DNA of 64,000 nt from UBA5543 sp964464965 (GTDB lineage: Bacteria; Bacteroidota; Bacteroidia; Chitinophagales; Chitinophagaceae), in the NCBI GenBank assembly GCA_964464965.1, contig CAYXHM010000002.1, positions 62,001 to 126,000 of the forward strand, read 5' to 3'. Shown in pieces: positions 34,084 to 43,966 of this stretch. The notes below the pieces were generated by a model. The model had not been told where the DNA came from and made no database searches. It saw only the letters and a program-made list of their open reading frames with translations. The translations under genes and the position numbers were made by a program. How positions within the stretch are numbered: the stretch's first letter is position 1; each line of letters opens with the position of its first letter.

Positions 34084-34665
34084 TTAGGTAGTCTGTTTAT
34101 TAATAAGTTTGGGCAATTCCGGTGCAGTGTAATTTTCCATTTTCCCGAGCAATTCTTCCAGCGTATCACTATACATTAATATACTCCTGGTACATTCGTC
34201 AAGAAAACCCTCCTGTACCATGGTCGAATTAAAAGCATTCAACGCATCATAATACCCGTTTATGTTCAGTATACCTATTGGTTTTTCGTGCATACCCAGC
34301 TGGCCCCAGGTCAGCATTTCAAACATCTCCTCCATAGTGCCCCAGCCGCCCGGCAATATCAGCACGCCCTGGCATAGTTCATACATTCTTAGCTTACGCT
34401 CATGCATAGTGTTTACCACTATCAGTTCTGTAAGCCCATCATGCACTATTTCCTTGGTTTGCAGAAAATGGGGTATTACACCTGTTACCTTGCCACCGCT
34501 ATTCAGCACGCCGTCTGCAATAGCACCCATTATGCCAATACGTGCAGCACCATAAATAATGTGTATGCCTTTTTCTGCAAGCGCAATGCCGGCCTGGTAG
34601 GCTTGTTCACGGTAGGAATCATTATATCCATCACTTGAACCGCAAAAAACCGCAATATGCTTCAT
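34084..34665 (-). CDS. LOG-family protein (TIGR00730 type)
   Basis: 193 residues with a Rossmann fold: the start AVFCGSSDGYNDSY and the signature PGGWGTMEEMFEMLTWGQLG define the LOG family. Plant and bacterial members hydrolyse nucleoside 5'-monophosphates to base and ribose 5-phosphate; many bacterial copies do so on AMP. It is a stand-alone gene between the SpmAB-like gene and lysA. Confidence 0.93.
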   Translation of the reverse strand: MKHIAVFCGSSDGYNDSYREQAYQAGIALAEKGIHIIYGAARIGIMGAIADGVLNSGGKVTGVIPHFLQTKEIVHDGLTELIVVNTMHERKLRMYELCQGVLILPGGWGTMEEMFEMLTWGQLGMHEKPIGILNINGYYDALNAFNSTMVQEGFLDECTRSILMYSDTLEELLGKMENYTAPELPKLINKQTT

Positions 34666-34755
34666 AACCGTAAATAGATTTTTGTTGAAACTTAATTAAA
34701 GATAAGGGGTAAATATTAAAAGGAGCTTTATAAATTGTTGATTGCGCAATGAAGC

Positions 34756-34790
34756 TAAAAAAAGTGGTAACATATTTTGCTACCACTTTA
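34756..34790 (-). terminator. Terminator after lysA
   Basis: Perfect 9-bp stem AAAGTGGTA / TACCACTTT with an 11-base loop and a T run on the minus strand, 24 bases after the lysA stop. Confidence 0.85.
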
Positions 34791-34813
34791 ATATTGAATT
34801 ATTGTAATTCTGT

Positions 34814-36028
34814 CTATAAAACTTCTACCTGGTTGCGCAGCAGATCCTCAAACTCATCGCGCTCACGTATCACAAAAGCTTTGCCGTCTTTTATCATTAC
34901 TTCGGCAGGCTTCAACCTTGAGTTGAAGTTGCTGCTCATTTCAAAGCCATAGGCGCCCGCATTGTGAAATACCAGCAGGTCGTTCTCACGTACGTCATTC
35001 AGCACGCGGTCCCAGGCGAAGGTGTCAGTTTCGCAAATGTTACCTACTACCGTGTAGATGCGTTTTACGCCGGAGGGATTAGATATGTTGGTTATTTTAT
35101 GATAAGAATCGTAAAACATAGGACGTATCAGGTGGTTGAAGCCTGAATTAACACCAACAAACACAGTGGCGGGCGTTTGTTTTATCACATTTGCTTTTAC
35201 AATAAAACTCCCTGCTTCACTTACTAAATACTTTCCTGGCTCAAACCATATTTCCAATGGTTTCCCATATTCCGCTTCAAATTCTTTTACCGCGTCTGTA
35301 AGTTGTTTGCCCAGTGTTTCTACGTCGGTTTCTATTTCATCATCACGGTAAGGCACTTTAAAACCACTGCCAAGATCAAGGTATTCAAGATTATCAAAAT
35401 GACGTGCCATTTCAAACATAACTTCCAGGCCACGCAGGAATATAGCTGCGTCTTTTATTTCGCTACCGGTATGCATGTGCAGCCCCTTTACATCCAGGTT
35501 GGTAGTTTTTACCACGCGCTCAATATGCCTCATCTGGTGTATGGATATACCGAACTTGCTATCTACATGTCCTGTAGATATTTTATAATTACCCCCTGCC
35601 TCAATATGCGGATTGATACGGATGCATATAGGATAGCTGTTGCCAAACTTATGCCCGAACAACTCAAGGATGGAGATATTGTCGATATTGATGTTGACAC
35701 CCAGTTGTGTACCTTCAATTATCTCATTAAAATCTACACAGTTTGGCGTAAACAGGATGTTCTTTTTATCAAAGCCGGCTTTTAGCGCCAGCTTCACTTC
35801 ATTGATGCTAACACAGTCTATACTGGAGCCCAGGCCTTTCAGGTACTTAAGTACATTGATGTTGGTAAGCGCCTTACATGCATAAAATATACGTGTAGGG
35901 TGCTCCTTAAAAGCATCCTGCAGTTTATTGTATTGCTGTGCAATTTTCTCAGCATGGTACACATAAGTAGGCGTGCCAAACTCGCGGGCCACCTCCATCA
36001 ACTGTTCATTACTTACCGGTTCGTACAT
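34814..36028 (-). CDS. lysA: Diaminopimelate decarboxylase
   Basis: 404 residues from the ATG at 36028; the longer frame to 36076 crosses its promoter and is rejected. PLP lysine K52 lies in RIFYACKALTN; HTGSEIKD, the GSGFKVPY glycine loop and CETDTFAWDR (substrate cysteine) are family signatures. LysA makes L-lysine from meso-DAP, the last lysine step. Own promoter and terminator; no lysine riboswitch upstream. Confidence 0.96.
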   Translation of the reverse strand: MYEPVSNEQLMEVAREFGTPTYVYHAEKIAQQYNKLQDAFKEHPTRIFYACKALTNINVLKYLKGLGSSIDCVSINEVKLALKAGFDKKNILFTPNCVDFNEIIEGTQLGVNINIDNISILELFGHKFGNSYPICIRINPHIEAGGNYKISTGHVDSKFGISIHQMRHIERVVKTTNLDVKGLHMHTGSEIKDAAIFLRGLEVMFEMARHFDNLEYLDLGSGFKVPYRDDEIETDVETLGKQLTDAVKEFEAEYGKPLEIWFEPGKYLVSEAGSFIVKANVIKQTPATVFVGVNSGFNHLIRPMFYDSYHKITNISNPSGVKRIYTVVGNICETDTFAWDRVLNDVRENDLLVFHNAGAYGFEMSSNFNSRLKPAEVMIKDGKAFVIRERDEFEDLLRNQVEVL

Positions 36029-36051
36029 GATATTTTTTCTGATAAAGTGTG

Positions 36052-36059
36052 CAAAAATA
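36052..36059 (-). promoter_or_regulatory. Promoter -7 element of lysA
   Basis: On the minus strand TATTTTTG, a TAnnTTTG match 23 bases ahead of the ATG at 36028. Confidence 0.55.
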
Positions 36060-36098
36060 GAAAAAGAGCAGGTCAATTAGTGCCAACCCGCTCTTTTT
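36056..36098 (-). terminator. Terminator after acs
   Basis: Stem AAAAAGAGC / GCTCTTTTT around a 20-base loop with T-rich flank on the minus strand, 21 bases past the acs stop and touching the lysA promoter. Confidence 0.8.
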
Positions 36099-36118
36099 AT
36101 CACTCTTTTTTAATTATT

Positions 36119-38023
36119 TCAGTGTTTCCCTTTTATTATTTCGTCCACAATAGCAGGGTCCAGCAGCGTGCTGGTGTCTCCCAGGTTTTGCATATCACCT
36201 TCCGCCACCTTTCGCAATATGCGGCGCATGATCTTTCCACTGCGTGTTTTAGGCAGGCCTGTTACAAACTGTATTTTATCTGGCCTGGCAATTGCGCCTA
36301 TGATACGTGTCACCGTCAGCAGTATATCATTGCGCATATGCTCATCGTCAATATGGATATGGTTTGTTATTACATAAGCATATATACCGGTACCCTTCAC
36401 ATCGTGAGGATAGCCTACTACTGCACTCTCCACCACACCTTCGTGCATATTTATGGCATTTTCCACTTCGGCAGTACCTATCCTGTGGCCGCTAACATTC
36501 ATCACATCATCAACACGGCCGGTTATACGGTAGTTGCCATCTTCATCGCGCAGGCAGCCATCACCAGTAAAGTAATAATTATGATACGTTGCAAAATATG
36601 CCTGCCTGCAGCGTTCGTGATCGCCCCATGTAGTGCGTATCATAGATGGCCACGGGAATTTTATGCAGAGATTGCCGCTTACATTATTGCCCTCAATCTC
36701 TTTTCCGCTTTCATCCAGCAAAACGGGTTGTACACCGGGCAGGGGAAGTGTAGCATAAGCCGGCTTAGCCGGTGTTACACCCGCCAGGTTCGATATCATA
36801 ATCCCACCTGTTTCTGTTTGCCACCATGTATCTACTATCGGGCAACGTTTTTTGCCAATGTTTTCGTCAAACCAATGCCATGCCTCTTCGTTTATTGGTT
36901 CGCCTACACTGCCCAGAACCTTAAGGCTGCTTAAATCATGCCCGCGTACATATTGCAGGCCGTGCGCCATCAGGCTGCGTATGGCTGTGGGTGCAGTGTA
37001 CAATATGCTCACCTTGTGCTTGTCAACAATATCCCAGAAACGTCCCGCATCCGGCCATGTGGGTATGCCTTCAAACATCAATACTGTTGCCCCTGCTGCC
37101 AGCGGGCCGTACACTATATAACTGTGCCCCGTTATCCAGCCTATATCTGCCGTACAGAAGTAAACATCACCGGGTTGATATTGAAATACATTTACAAAAG
37201 AGTAAGTAGTGTACACCATATAGCCGGCACAACTATGCACTACCCCCTTGGGTTTGCCTGTAGAGCCTGAGGTGTATAAAATAAACAACGGATCTTCAGC
37301 GTCCATTTCTGTCGCGGGAAAATCATCGTTTTCAACCTTATTCATTTCATCATGCCACCATATATCTCTACCGTGCAGCATACTTACGGCACACTGCGTA
37401 CGCTCAAATACAATTACCTTTTTTACGCCTTTAATATGTTCTATTGCATCATCAACCACTGATTTTAATGGTATCTCTTTTGCTCCACGATATCCACCGT
37501 CGCAAGTAATAATAAACTTTGCACCCGCATCTGCCACACGGTCTGCAATGCTCCGTGCACTAAACCCACCAAAGATGACGGAATGTATAGCGCCAATGCG
37601 GGCGCAGGCCAGTACCGCAATAGTAAGTTCCGGTATCATGCCCATGTATATACATACACGGTCGCCTTTTTCTATACCGTTATTTTTCAGCACCTGTGCA
37701 AAGCGGCAAACGGCGGTATGCAGTTCCTTGTATGTATATGTTTTTGCTTTTTCATCAGGATTGTTTGGCTCCCATATTATTGCACTGGTATTACCATTCT
37801 TTTCAAGGTGCCTGTCCAGGCAATTCTGCGTAATGTTTAACCGTGCATTAATAAACCATTTTATATCAGCACTTTTAAAATCCCAATCTAATACTTTATC
37901 CCATTTCCTGGTCCATACAAAGTTATCTGCAATGCCAGACCAGAATAATTCAGGATTATCAACACTTTCAGCATACTGTTTCCCGTATTCATCTTTTGTT
38001 TGCAGCTGGTATGGATACCCCAT
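36119..38023 (-). CDS. acs: Acetyl-CoA synthetase
   Basis: 634 residues, close to the usual 650. YTSGSTGKPKG near residue 250 binds ATP; WWQTETGG and YYFTGDG are the next adenylation motifs, and LPKTRSGKIMRR near residue 600 carries the lysine that is acetylated in regulated family members. The enzyme activates acetate to acetyl-CoA via acetyl-AMP. Standard start, with no SirT/Pat partner nearby. Confidence 0.96.
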   Translation of the reverse strand: MGYPYQLQTKDEYGKQYAESVDNPELFWSGIADNFVWTRKWDKVLDWDFKSADIKWFINARLNITQNCLDRHLEKNGNTSAIIWEPNNPDEKAKTYTYKELHTAVCRFAQVLKNNGIEKGDRVCIYMGMIPELTIAVLACARIGAIHSVIFGGFSARSIADRVADAGAKFIITCDGGYRGAKEIPLKSVVDDAIEHIKGVKKVIVFERTQCAVSMLHGRDIWWHDEMNKVENDDFPATEMDAEDPLFILYTSGSTGKPKGVVHSCAGYMVYTTYSFVNVFQYQPGDVYFCTADIGWITGHSYIVYGPLAAGATVLMFEGIPTWPDAGRFWDIVDKHKVSILYTAPTAIRSLMAHGLQYVRGHDLSSLKVLGSVGEPINEEAWHWFDENIGKKRCPIVDTWWQTETGGIMISNLAGVTPAKPAYATLPLPGVQPVLLDESGKEIEGNNVSGNLCIKFPWPSMIRTTWGDHERCRQAYFATYHNYYFTGDGCLRDEDGNYRITGRVDDVMNVSGHRIGTAEVENAINMHEGVVESAVVGYPHDVKGTGIYAYVITNHIHIDDEHMRNDILLTVTRIIGAIARPDKIQFVTGLPKTRSGKIMRRILRKVAEGDMQNLGDTSTLLDPAIVDEIIKGKH

Positions 38024-38196
38024 TTATAAAGTTTTAATTAACGTACGATTAAATTAGGAATTTATATTCGCTATGCCTACTGTTTAATTGAACTTATATA
38101 TGTAAATTACATGTCTGCAATGCCGGCATTTTACAAAAAATTAAATTTTTATTGTTAGCATAGCACAGCGTACGATAATCGATAATCAATAACCTG

Positions 38197-41100
38197 ATGA
38201 ATCTATTTAAAAAGGTTTGTAGTGTTGCCGCTTTGCTCATGTGCAGCATTTGCTCTTTTGCGCAACCTAACTCCGAATTTACATATTCTACTGTAGAAGG
38301 GTGCTCACCATTAACTGTAAGTTTTACAAGTGCAGAACAAGGCAGTGGTTATACACATACCTGGGATTTTGGGAATGGTATAGTTACCAACGCACCCGCT
38401 AACCCACAGCGTGTTTATAACGCACCCGGAAGCTATACGGTGAAACACACAATAAGCGGTACAGGCTCTAATACCACTACCAAAGTCAATCTTGTTGTAG
38501 TACACCCTACCCCGAATGTTGATTTTTCCGGCACTCCTTTAACAGGCTGCCCGCCCTTAACTGTAAATTTTACTAACCGGACTACTTCAACAGTGCCAGG
38601 GGGACTTAGCTACAGGTGGGTGCTGGGCAACGGTGCTACACCCGCCACCAGCACATCGCAACATCCATCTGCCGTTTATTCGACACCGGGTACCCATAAT
38701 GTTACGCTTGAAGTTATAAATAGCAAAGGTTGTAAATCCAGCAAAACCATCGCCAGCCATGTAACTGTCAATAATATTCCACAATTTGACTTCAATGCCA
38801 GCCAAACTGAGTTTTGTACAGGCGGGGGTAGCGCTACATATGCTGTTTCTGCTATAACCGGCGCAGCAGGACCTTATTCTTATTCGTGGAATCTTGGTAA
38901 CGGCACAAGTGCTGTAGCAGCACCTACCCAGGCCTATTCCGGCACCGGGCCTGTGCAATACACCGTAAGCCTGACTATAACAGCGGCGAACGGTTGTTCA
39001 AACACCGTTACAAAAACCAATTACATTAAAATACACAATCCCAAACCGGCATTCACCGCACCTGCGTCGGCATGTGTCAACACACCCGTAAACTTCACCA
39101 ATAGCAGTACGGGCAATACAAATGTAAGCTGGAATTTTGGCGATGGGCTTGGGGTATCGGGAGCTGTTAACCCCACCTATACATATACTTTTGCCGGAAC
39201 TTTTACGGTAATACTTACAGCGAGCCAGGGGGCATGCCATGCCACAACCAGCAAGACTATAACTATACATCCCTTACCAAATCCTATTATTAATCAATCC
39301 CCAAAAAATCCATGTCCTGCACCGCAGACTATCACCTTCTCAACCACACCAGCCATGTCCTCATACTCATGGACATTTCAAAATACTACAGGAACGCAAA
39401 CAAGCAATGGCTCTGCACCCTCGCAAACATATACTCAAAACGGCCTGTTTCCTTTTGAGGTAAAAATAACCGATGGAAACGGATGTGTCAATACAAAAAA
39501 AGATGCCGTAAATCTTATCCCGTTGTACATAGACAGCAAGGTTAACGGGCATCCAACAGACTCCGGCTGCGTGCCATTTACTGCACTTTTCCGTACTGCT
39601 TTATGGGAGGACGTTGGTTACACCAAAGCTTATCCTAATTCAATCAAAAACATTCTATGGAAATTTGGCGATGGCGGTACTTCAACAGCATTGTACCCAT
39701 CGCATATATACACAGATAGTGGCGTATTTACAGTAACGGTAGATGTGGAAACAGCGAATGGTTGCAAAATAAGCGACACTATAATAGTAAAAGCCGGCTA
39801 CAAACCGATTATATATGATTTCAAAGGATTACCCCGTTCAATATGCCCGAAGAAAATAGTTGATTTTGTAGCAAGTGTAAAGGGGTACAGCCCCCTGGTT
39901 TTCGAGTGGAACTGGGGAGACGGTAAAGATGTATTTGCAGATGACAGTACTGCAAGCCACAAGTATGGCTGTGCAGATACAATGGATGTAATATTAAAAC
40001 TGTATCACCGGGGTTGTAAAGCAGAACTGGAGAAGAAAAAATATATTGAAATATATCCGCCATGCGCACAATTTGATTATAAATTAGACTGTGCAAACAT
40101 GCTAAAGGTGTCATTTAAAGATACGAGTAAAGGGGACTCTTCAAGGCAGTGGTTCTTTGGAGATGGCGGCACTGCTACTGTAGAATATCCTGTGCATACT
40201 TATGCAACAGCAGGCACCTATACTGTTACACTCATAGCCCACAACTCCAAATCGGGGTGTTATGATACTATTTTAAAACAAATAACACTGGGCAGGAATC
40301 AGCCAACAATGACTGCCAATAAAACCAAACTATGCAAGGGTGACAGTGTTACATTTAAAGCATCTGAAGGATACCCGAGTGGCTCCGCAGTTGGTTTTTA
40401 CTGGTATGTAAATGGTGTGCAGCAGGGCTTCGGCAGTACGTACACACATACATTTGCCGCACCGGGACAATATACCATAAAAGTAGTATCCTTAACTGTA
40501 GATAACCAATGTAAAGACAGCACAGAGAAGACAGACTGGATAACCGTAGGTGGGCCTATAGTAGGCTTTACCAGCGATGTAACACGTATTTGCGCATCGG
40601 GCACTATTAATTTTACCGATACATCTTCTTCCGCTGCCGGCACTAACCTTACACAACGTTTGTGGAGTTATGGAACAACGCCACCGGCTACATTCACCAC
40701 AACTAATAAAACTGCATCATATACATATTGGACAAGAGGACTTTATGATGTAAAATTGGTTGTTACCGATGACCTTGGCTGTAAGGACAGCCTGGATAAG
40801 CCTGGGTTTATTGAAGTAAAGAAACCTGTAGCGCTGTACACTCCTGTCACTCCGGCCTGTGTAAATATGCCTATAGACTTTAATAACCAGTCTTCATCTG
40901 CCCAGGATTATACATGGGAAACCGGCGATGGAAATATCCTGAACGGCAGTACAGTAAGTTATATATACACCTATCCGGGCGTGTTTAATACGACTTTGGT
41001 TGCTACAGACGATCTTGGCTGTAAGGATACTGCGAGGGTAGTAATAACCACAACAAAACCTGTTGCTGCTTTTACTGTTTCGGATTCTATGTCTATCTGC

Positions 41101-42792
41101 CCCCCTTTAATAACCAGTTTTGATGCTTCCCCGTCTGCAAGAGCAAAAACCTACTTGTGGGACTTTAACGACGGGGCAGCGCCTGGTACAAAAAAGAACC
41201 ATACCGTTGCTTACAACGATAAAAAAGAATATAACGTGCGCCTGGTTGTGACAGATAGTGTTGGCTGCAAAGACACCGCTTACAAAACATTGCAGGTGCT
41301 CGGCTATGAGGGGGCATTCTCTTACTCACCAATAGAGGGATGTGCCCCACTTACCGTAAATTTTGTATCTCATGTAAAAGGCAATGTGCCAACTATGATC
41401 TGGGATTTTGGCGACGGCAACACTATGCCTGGCAGTTACCTGCAGCCCAATGTATCTTATACCTACAAAAATCCCGGCAAGTACATACCACATATGGTAT
41501 TTAATAACAACCAGGGCTGTTCAGTAGGCAGCGATGGCACAGATACCATAATTGTAGATGGTGTTATCCCGGACTTTGACCATGGGCCTGCCTGTCAATA
41601 TTCTACAGTACAATTTTTCGACAAATCTACCAGTGTGGCCTCTCCGGTCACAGCTTTAGACTGGACCTTCCATGATGGTAGCACAAGTAATCTTGCAGAC
41701 CCTGAACTGCCATTTACTACTCCCGGGAAATACCCTGTAAAGCTCAGGTTGACAAATGCCCGTGGTTGTGCAGATAGCATACTAAAAGACATAGAGATAC
41801 ATGTGCCCATAGAAATGAGTGTTGGTAATGACACCATAATATGCCTTACAGATTCTGTACAGCTTTTCCCGTCAGGTGGGGTATCATACCTGTGGTCACC
41901 ACCCGGTACACTTAGTTGTCTGACTTGTATTAATCCTTATGCTTTCCCTAAAGTGAAGACAAAGTACAAAGTCATCAGCACAGATATAAATGGTTGCCAT
42001 GATACTGCCAACCTTGAAGTTGGAATAAAAACGCATGTGGTAAGTGCTGTAGCTGAAGGGGGTGAAATATGCCAGGAAGAAAAGATAACACTGAGCATAA
42101 CCGGCGGGCAAACTTACTTATGGGCCCCTTCCGAATCATTAAACGATGCTACTTCCCCCACGCCTGTTGCCTTCCCGATGGATAATACTAAATACAGGGT
42201 GGTAGCTTATGAAGGCAGATGTATACCCGATACCAACTATGTAGATGTTATAGTGCACCCTAAACCTACAGTAACCATAAGGGGTGAGCAAACTATAGTG
42301 GCAGGCACAAGCGCTGATATTATTGCTTCGGGCAACCATATTATCCGTTTCTTATGGTCACCTGCAGCTACACTATCATGTTCTGATTGTTCGGACCCTG
42401 TAGCTACGCCATACAAAACCACAACCTACACCGTAAAAGTGTTTACCAAATATGAATGTACAGATTCTGCTGACGTTACAATAAAAGTGCTGTGCGATGA
42501 GACGCAATTGTATATCCCAAATACCTTTACACCCAACGGCGATGGCATGAACGATATATTTATGGTACGCGGCACCGGTATAGACAGGCTTCAAACATTC
42601 AGGATATATAGCCGCTGGGGCGAGGTATTATTTGAACGTAATAATGTTACCGTAAATGATAAAACACATGGCTGGGATGGCAGTTTCAATGGTACGCAAC
42701 TGCCACCAGACGTGTATATATATATTGTAGAAGCGTATTGCGAAAACGGTGAATTGCTGAAAATGAAGGGGGATGTAACCATCATCCGTTAA
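38197..42792 (+). CDS. Giant PKD-repeat adhesin with gliding-type C-terminal domain
   Basis: 1531 residues. Signal peptide 1-22. About 14 PKD-like units follow, recognisable by WDFGDG-type cores (HTWDFGNG, SWNFGDG, LWKFGDGG, EWNWGDG, QWFFGDGG, IWDFGDG), many having lost the exact motif. Then three shorter units sharing YLWSPxxxL...P.A.P...T.Y.V (about 1205-1430). The last ~95 residues (LYIPNTFTPNGDGMNDIF...) are the CHU_C/T9SS type B sorting domain. This is the plan of SprB-like gliding adhesins and large surface proteins. A PorP/SprF gene follows after 13 bases, the partner such cargo normally has. Confidence 0.92.
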   Translation: MNLFKKVCSVAALLMCSICSFAQPNSEFTYSTVEGCSPLTVSFTSAEQGSGYTHTWDFGNGIVTNAPANPQRVYNAPGSYTVKHTISGTGSNTTTKVNLVVVHPTPNVDFSGTPLTGCPPLTVNFTNRTTSTVPGGLSYRWVLGNGATPATSTSQHPSAVYSTPGTHNVTLEVINSKGCKSSKTIASHVTVNNIPQFDFNASQTEFCTGGGSATYAVSAITGAAGPYSYSWNLGNGTSAVAAPTQAYSGTGPVQYTVSLTITAANGCSNTVTKTNYIKIHNPKPAFTAPASACVNTPVNFTNSSTGNTNVSWNFGDGLGVSGAVNPTYTYTFAGTFTVILTASQGACHATTSKTITIHPLPNPIINQSPKNPCPAPQTITFSTTPAMSSYSWTFQNTTGTQTSNGSAPSQTYTQNGLFPFEVKITDGNGCVNTKKDAVNLIPLYIDSKVNGHPTDSGCVPFTALFRTALWEDVGYTKAYPNSIKNILWKFGDGGTSTALYPSHIYTDSGVFTVTVDVETANGCKISDTIIVKAGYKPIIYDFKGLPRSICPKKIVDFVASVKGYSPLVFEWNWGDGKDVFADDSTASHKYGCADTMDVILKLYHRGCKAELEKKKYIEIYPPCAQFDYKLDCANMLKVSFKDTSKGDSSRQWFFGDGGTATVEYPVHTYATAGTYTVTLIAHNSKSGCYDTILKQITLGRNQPTMTANKTKLCKGDSVTFKASEGYPSGSAVGFYWYVNGVQQGFGSTYTHTFAAPGQYTIKVVSLTVDNQCKDSTEKTDWITVGGPIVGFTSDVTRICASGTINFTDTSSSAAGTNLTQRLWSYGTTPPATFTTTNKTASYTYWTRGLYDVKLVVTDDLGCKDSLDKPGFIEVKKPVALYTPVTPACVNMPIDFNNQSSSAQDYTWETGDGNILNGSTVSYIYTYPGVFNTTLVATDDLGCKDTARVVITTTKPVAAFTVSDSMSICPPLITSFDASPSARAKTYLWDFNDGAAPGTKKNHTVAYNDKKEYNVRLVVTDSVGCKDTAYKTLQVLGYEGAFSYSPIEGCAPLTVNFVSHVKGNVPTMIWDFGDGNTMPGSYLQPNVSYTYKNPGKYIPHMVFNNNQGCSVGSDGTDTIIVDGVIPDFDHGPACQYSTVQFFDKSTSVASPVTALDWTFHDGSTSNLADPELPFTTPGKYPVKLRLTNARGCADSILKDIEIHVPIEMSVGNDTIICLTDSVQLFPSGGVSYLWSPPGTLSCLTCINPYAFPKVKTKYKVISTDINGCHDTANLEVGIKTHVVSAVAEGGEICQEEKITLSITGGQTYLWAPSESLNDATSPTPVAFPMDNTKYRVVAYEGRCIPDTNYVDVIVHPKPTVTIRGEQTIVAGTSADIIASGNHIIRFLWSPAATLSCSDCSDPVATPYKTTTYTVKVFTKYECTDSADVTIKVLCDETQLYIPNTFTPNGDGMNDIFMVRGTGIDRLQTFRIYSRWGEVLFERNNVTVNDKTHGWDGSFNGTQLPPDVYIYIVEAYCENGELLKMKGDVTIIR

Positions 42793-42805
42793 AAAACGTA
42801 AAAAT

Positions 42806-43849
42806 ATGAGGACCACCGGAATAAGGAGTTGTGGAATATTGTTATTAATGCTTGTACCGGCTTTATACTCCCGTGCCCAGGATATTCATTTTTCACAATT
42901 TTATGAAACATCCATATTGCGTAATCCTGCATTAACAGGACTGTTTTCAGATGACTATAAAGTAGGGGTTGTATATCGTAACCAATGGAGCAGTATCAGC
43001 AAACCTTTCCAGACAGCGGTTCTTTCTGCGGAAACGCGCATCCCTGTAAGGGGGGAAGCGAATGACTTTGTAAGTATAGGATTACTGGGCTATTATGACA
43101 AGGCAGGCAGTGTCAGCCTGCAAACAACCAGTGTATATCCCGCGCTTAATTATAACAAATGTTTGAATAGGGACCAAAACACATATTTATCTGTGGGCTT
43201 CACGGGTGGTTTCATCCAGCGTAGCTTCGACCCCTCAAAAGCAACGTTTGATAACCAGTACCAGAACGGGCGTTATGACCCCGCCTATTCAACCGGCGAA
43301 ACATTGCCTAACCCCAGCTTTACACAGCTGGATATGGGTGGCGGGATAAATTTTAATGGCACATCAGGAAAAGACAATAATATCAATTATATAATTGGCG
43401 CATCTGCATACCACTTTTCGCGTCCGCAATATTCATTTTCAGACAGGAATATAAATATAGGTCTGCGCTGGAATGCGAATGCCGGCATCAGTGTACAGGC
43501 CAACGAGGTGTTCAGCTATCAGCTGCATGCCAACTATATGCGGCAAGGCACCTACAACGAAGCCATACTGGGCGGATTATTAGGCTGGAATATGACACCA
43601 TCCGGCGCGTCTGATGCTGTCTTCTCTATTATGGGAGGTGTGTTTTACAGGATAAGCGATGCCGTTATTCCTACGGTTAAAATCAGGTATAAAGATTTGG
43701 CAGTAGGTGTAAGTTATGATGCTACATTGTCTACCCTGAGCAATGCCAGCAAGCTGCGTGGTGGCACCGAAATTACATTGATAAAAACAGGACTTTTCAA
43801 AGATCCGAAATTTGACAAGAGCCGTACGCTTTGCCCGCATTTTTATTAA
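42806..43849 (+). CDS. PorP/SprF-family T9SS outer-membrane protein
   Basis: 347 residues with a signal peptide (about 1-24, ending SRA before QDIHF). The signature DIHFSQFYETSILRNPALTGLF and later VGVVYRNQWSSISKPFQT identify the PorP/SprF family, beta-barrel proteins needed to secrete or anchor specific type B cargo. It is coupled to the adhesin gene (13-base gap), as in sprB-sprF pairs. It may be specific to that adhesin rather than the core machine. Confidence 0.93.
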   Translation: MRTTGIRSCGILLLMLVPALYSRAQDIHFSQFYETSILRNPALTGLFSDDYKVGVVYRNQWSSISKPFQTAVLSAETRIPVRGEANDFVSIGLLGYYDKAGSVSLQTTSVYPALNYNKCLNRDQNTYLSVGFTGGFIQRSFDPSKATFDNQYQNGRYDPAYSTGETLPNPSFTQLDMGGGINFNGTSGKDNNINYIIGASAYHFSRPQYSFSDRNINIGLRWNANAGISVQANEVFSYQLHANYMRQGTYNEAILGGLLGWNMTPSGASDAVFSIMGGVFYRISDAVIPTVKIRYKDLAVGVSYDATLSTLSNASKLRGGTEITLIKTGLFKDPKFDKSRTLCPHFY

Positions 43850-43851
43850 TA

Positions 43852-43884
43852 ATGCCTGATATATAATTCACGCCAGGTATTTTT
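43852..43884 (+). terminator. Probable terminator after the PorP gene
   Basis: A 7-bp stem (ATGCCTG / CAGGTAT, one G-T) with a long loop followed by TTTT, right after the stop. Confidence 0.5.
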
Positions 43885-43966
43885 GCACGGCCGCGCTCTG
43901 CCTGTCATGTACTATTCAAACTTTAGTACCTTTAAGCTGTTTAAATAGACGGGACTGGTTTTACAA

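Noticed and set aside
36029..36060. Lysine riboswitch before lysA
   Set aside because: Only about 30 bases separate promoter and ATG.
35900..36934. Plus-strand frame of 344 codons over lysA and acs
   Set aside because: It overlaps two well-supported minus-strand genes and has shadow-type composition.
38100..38196. Palindrome AATGCCGGCATT at 38119-38130
   Set aside because: A 12-base palindrome without promoter or repeat context; chance is plausible.
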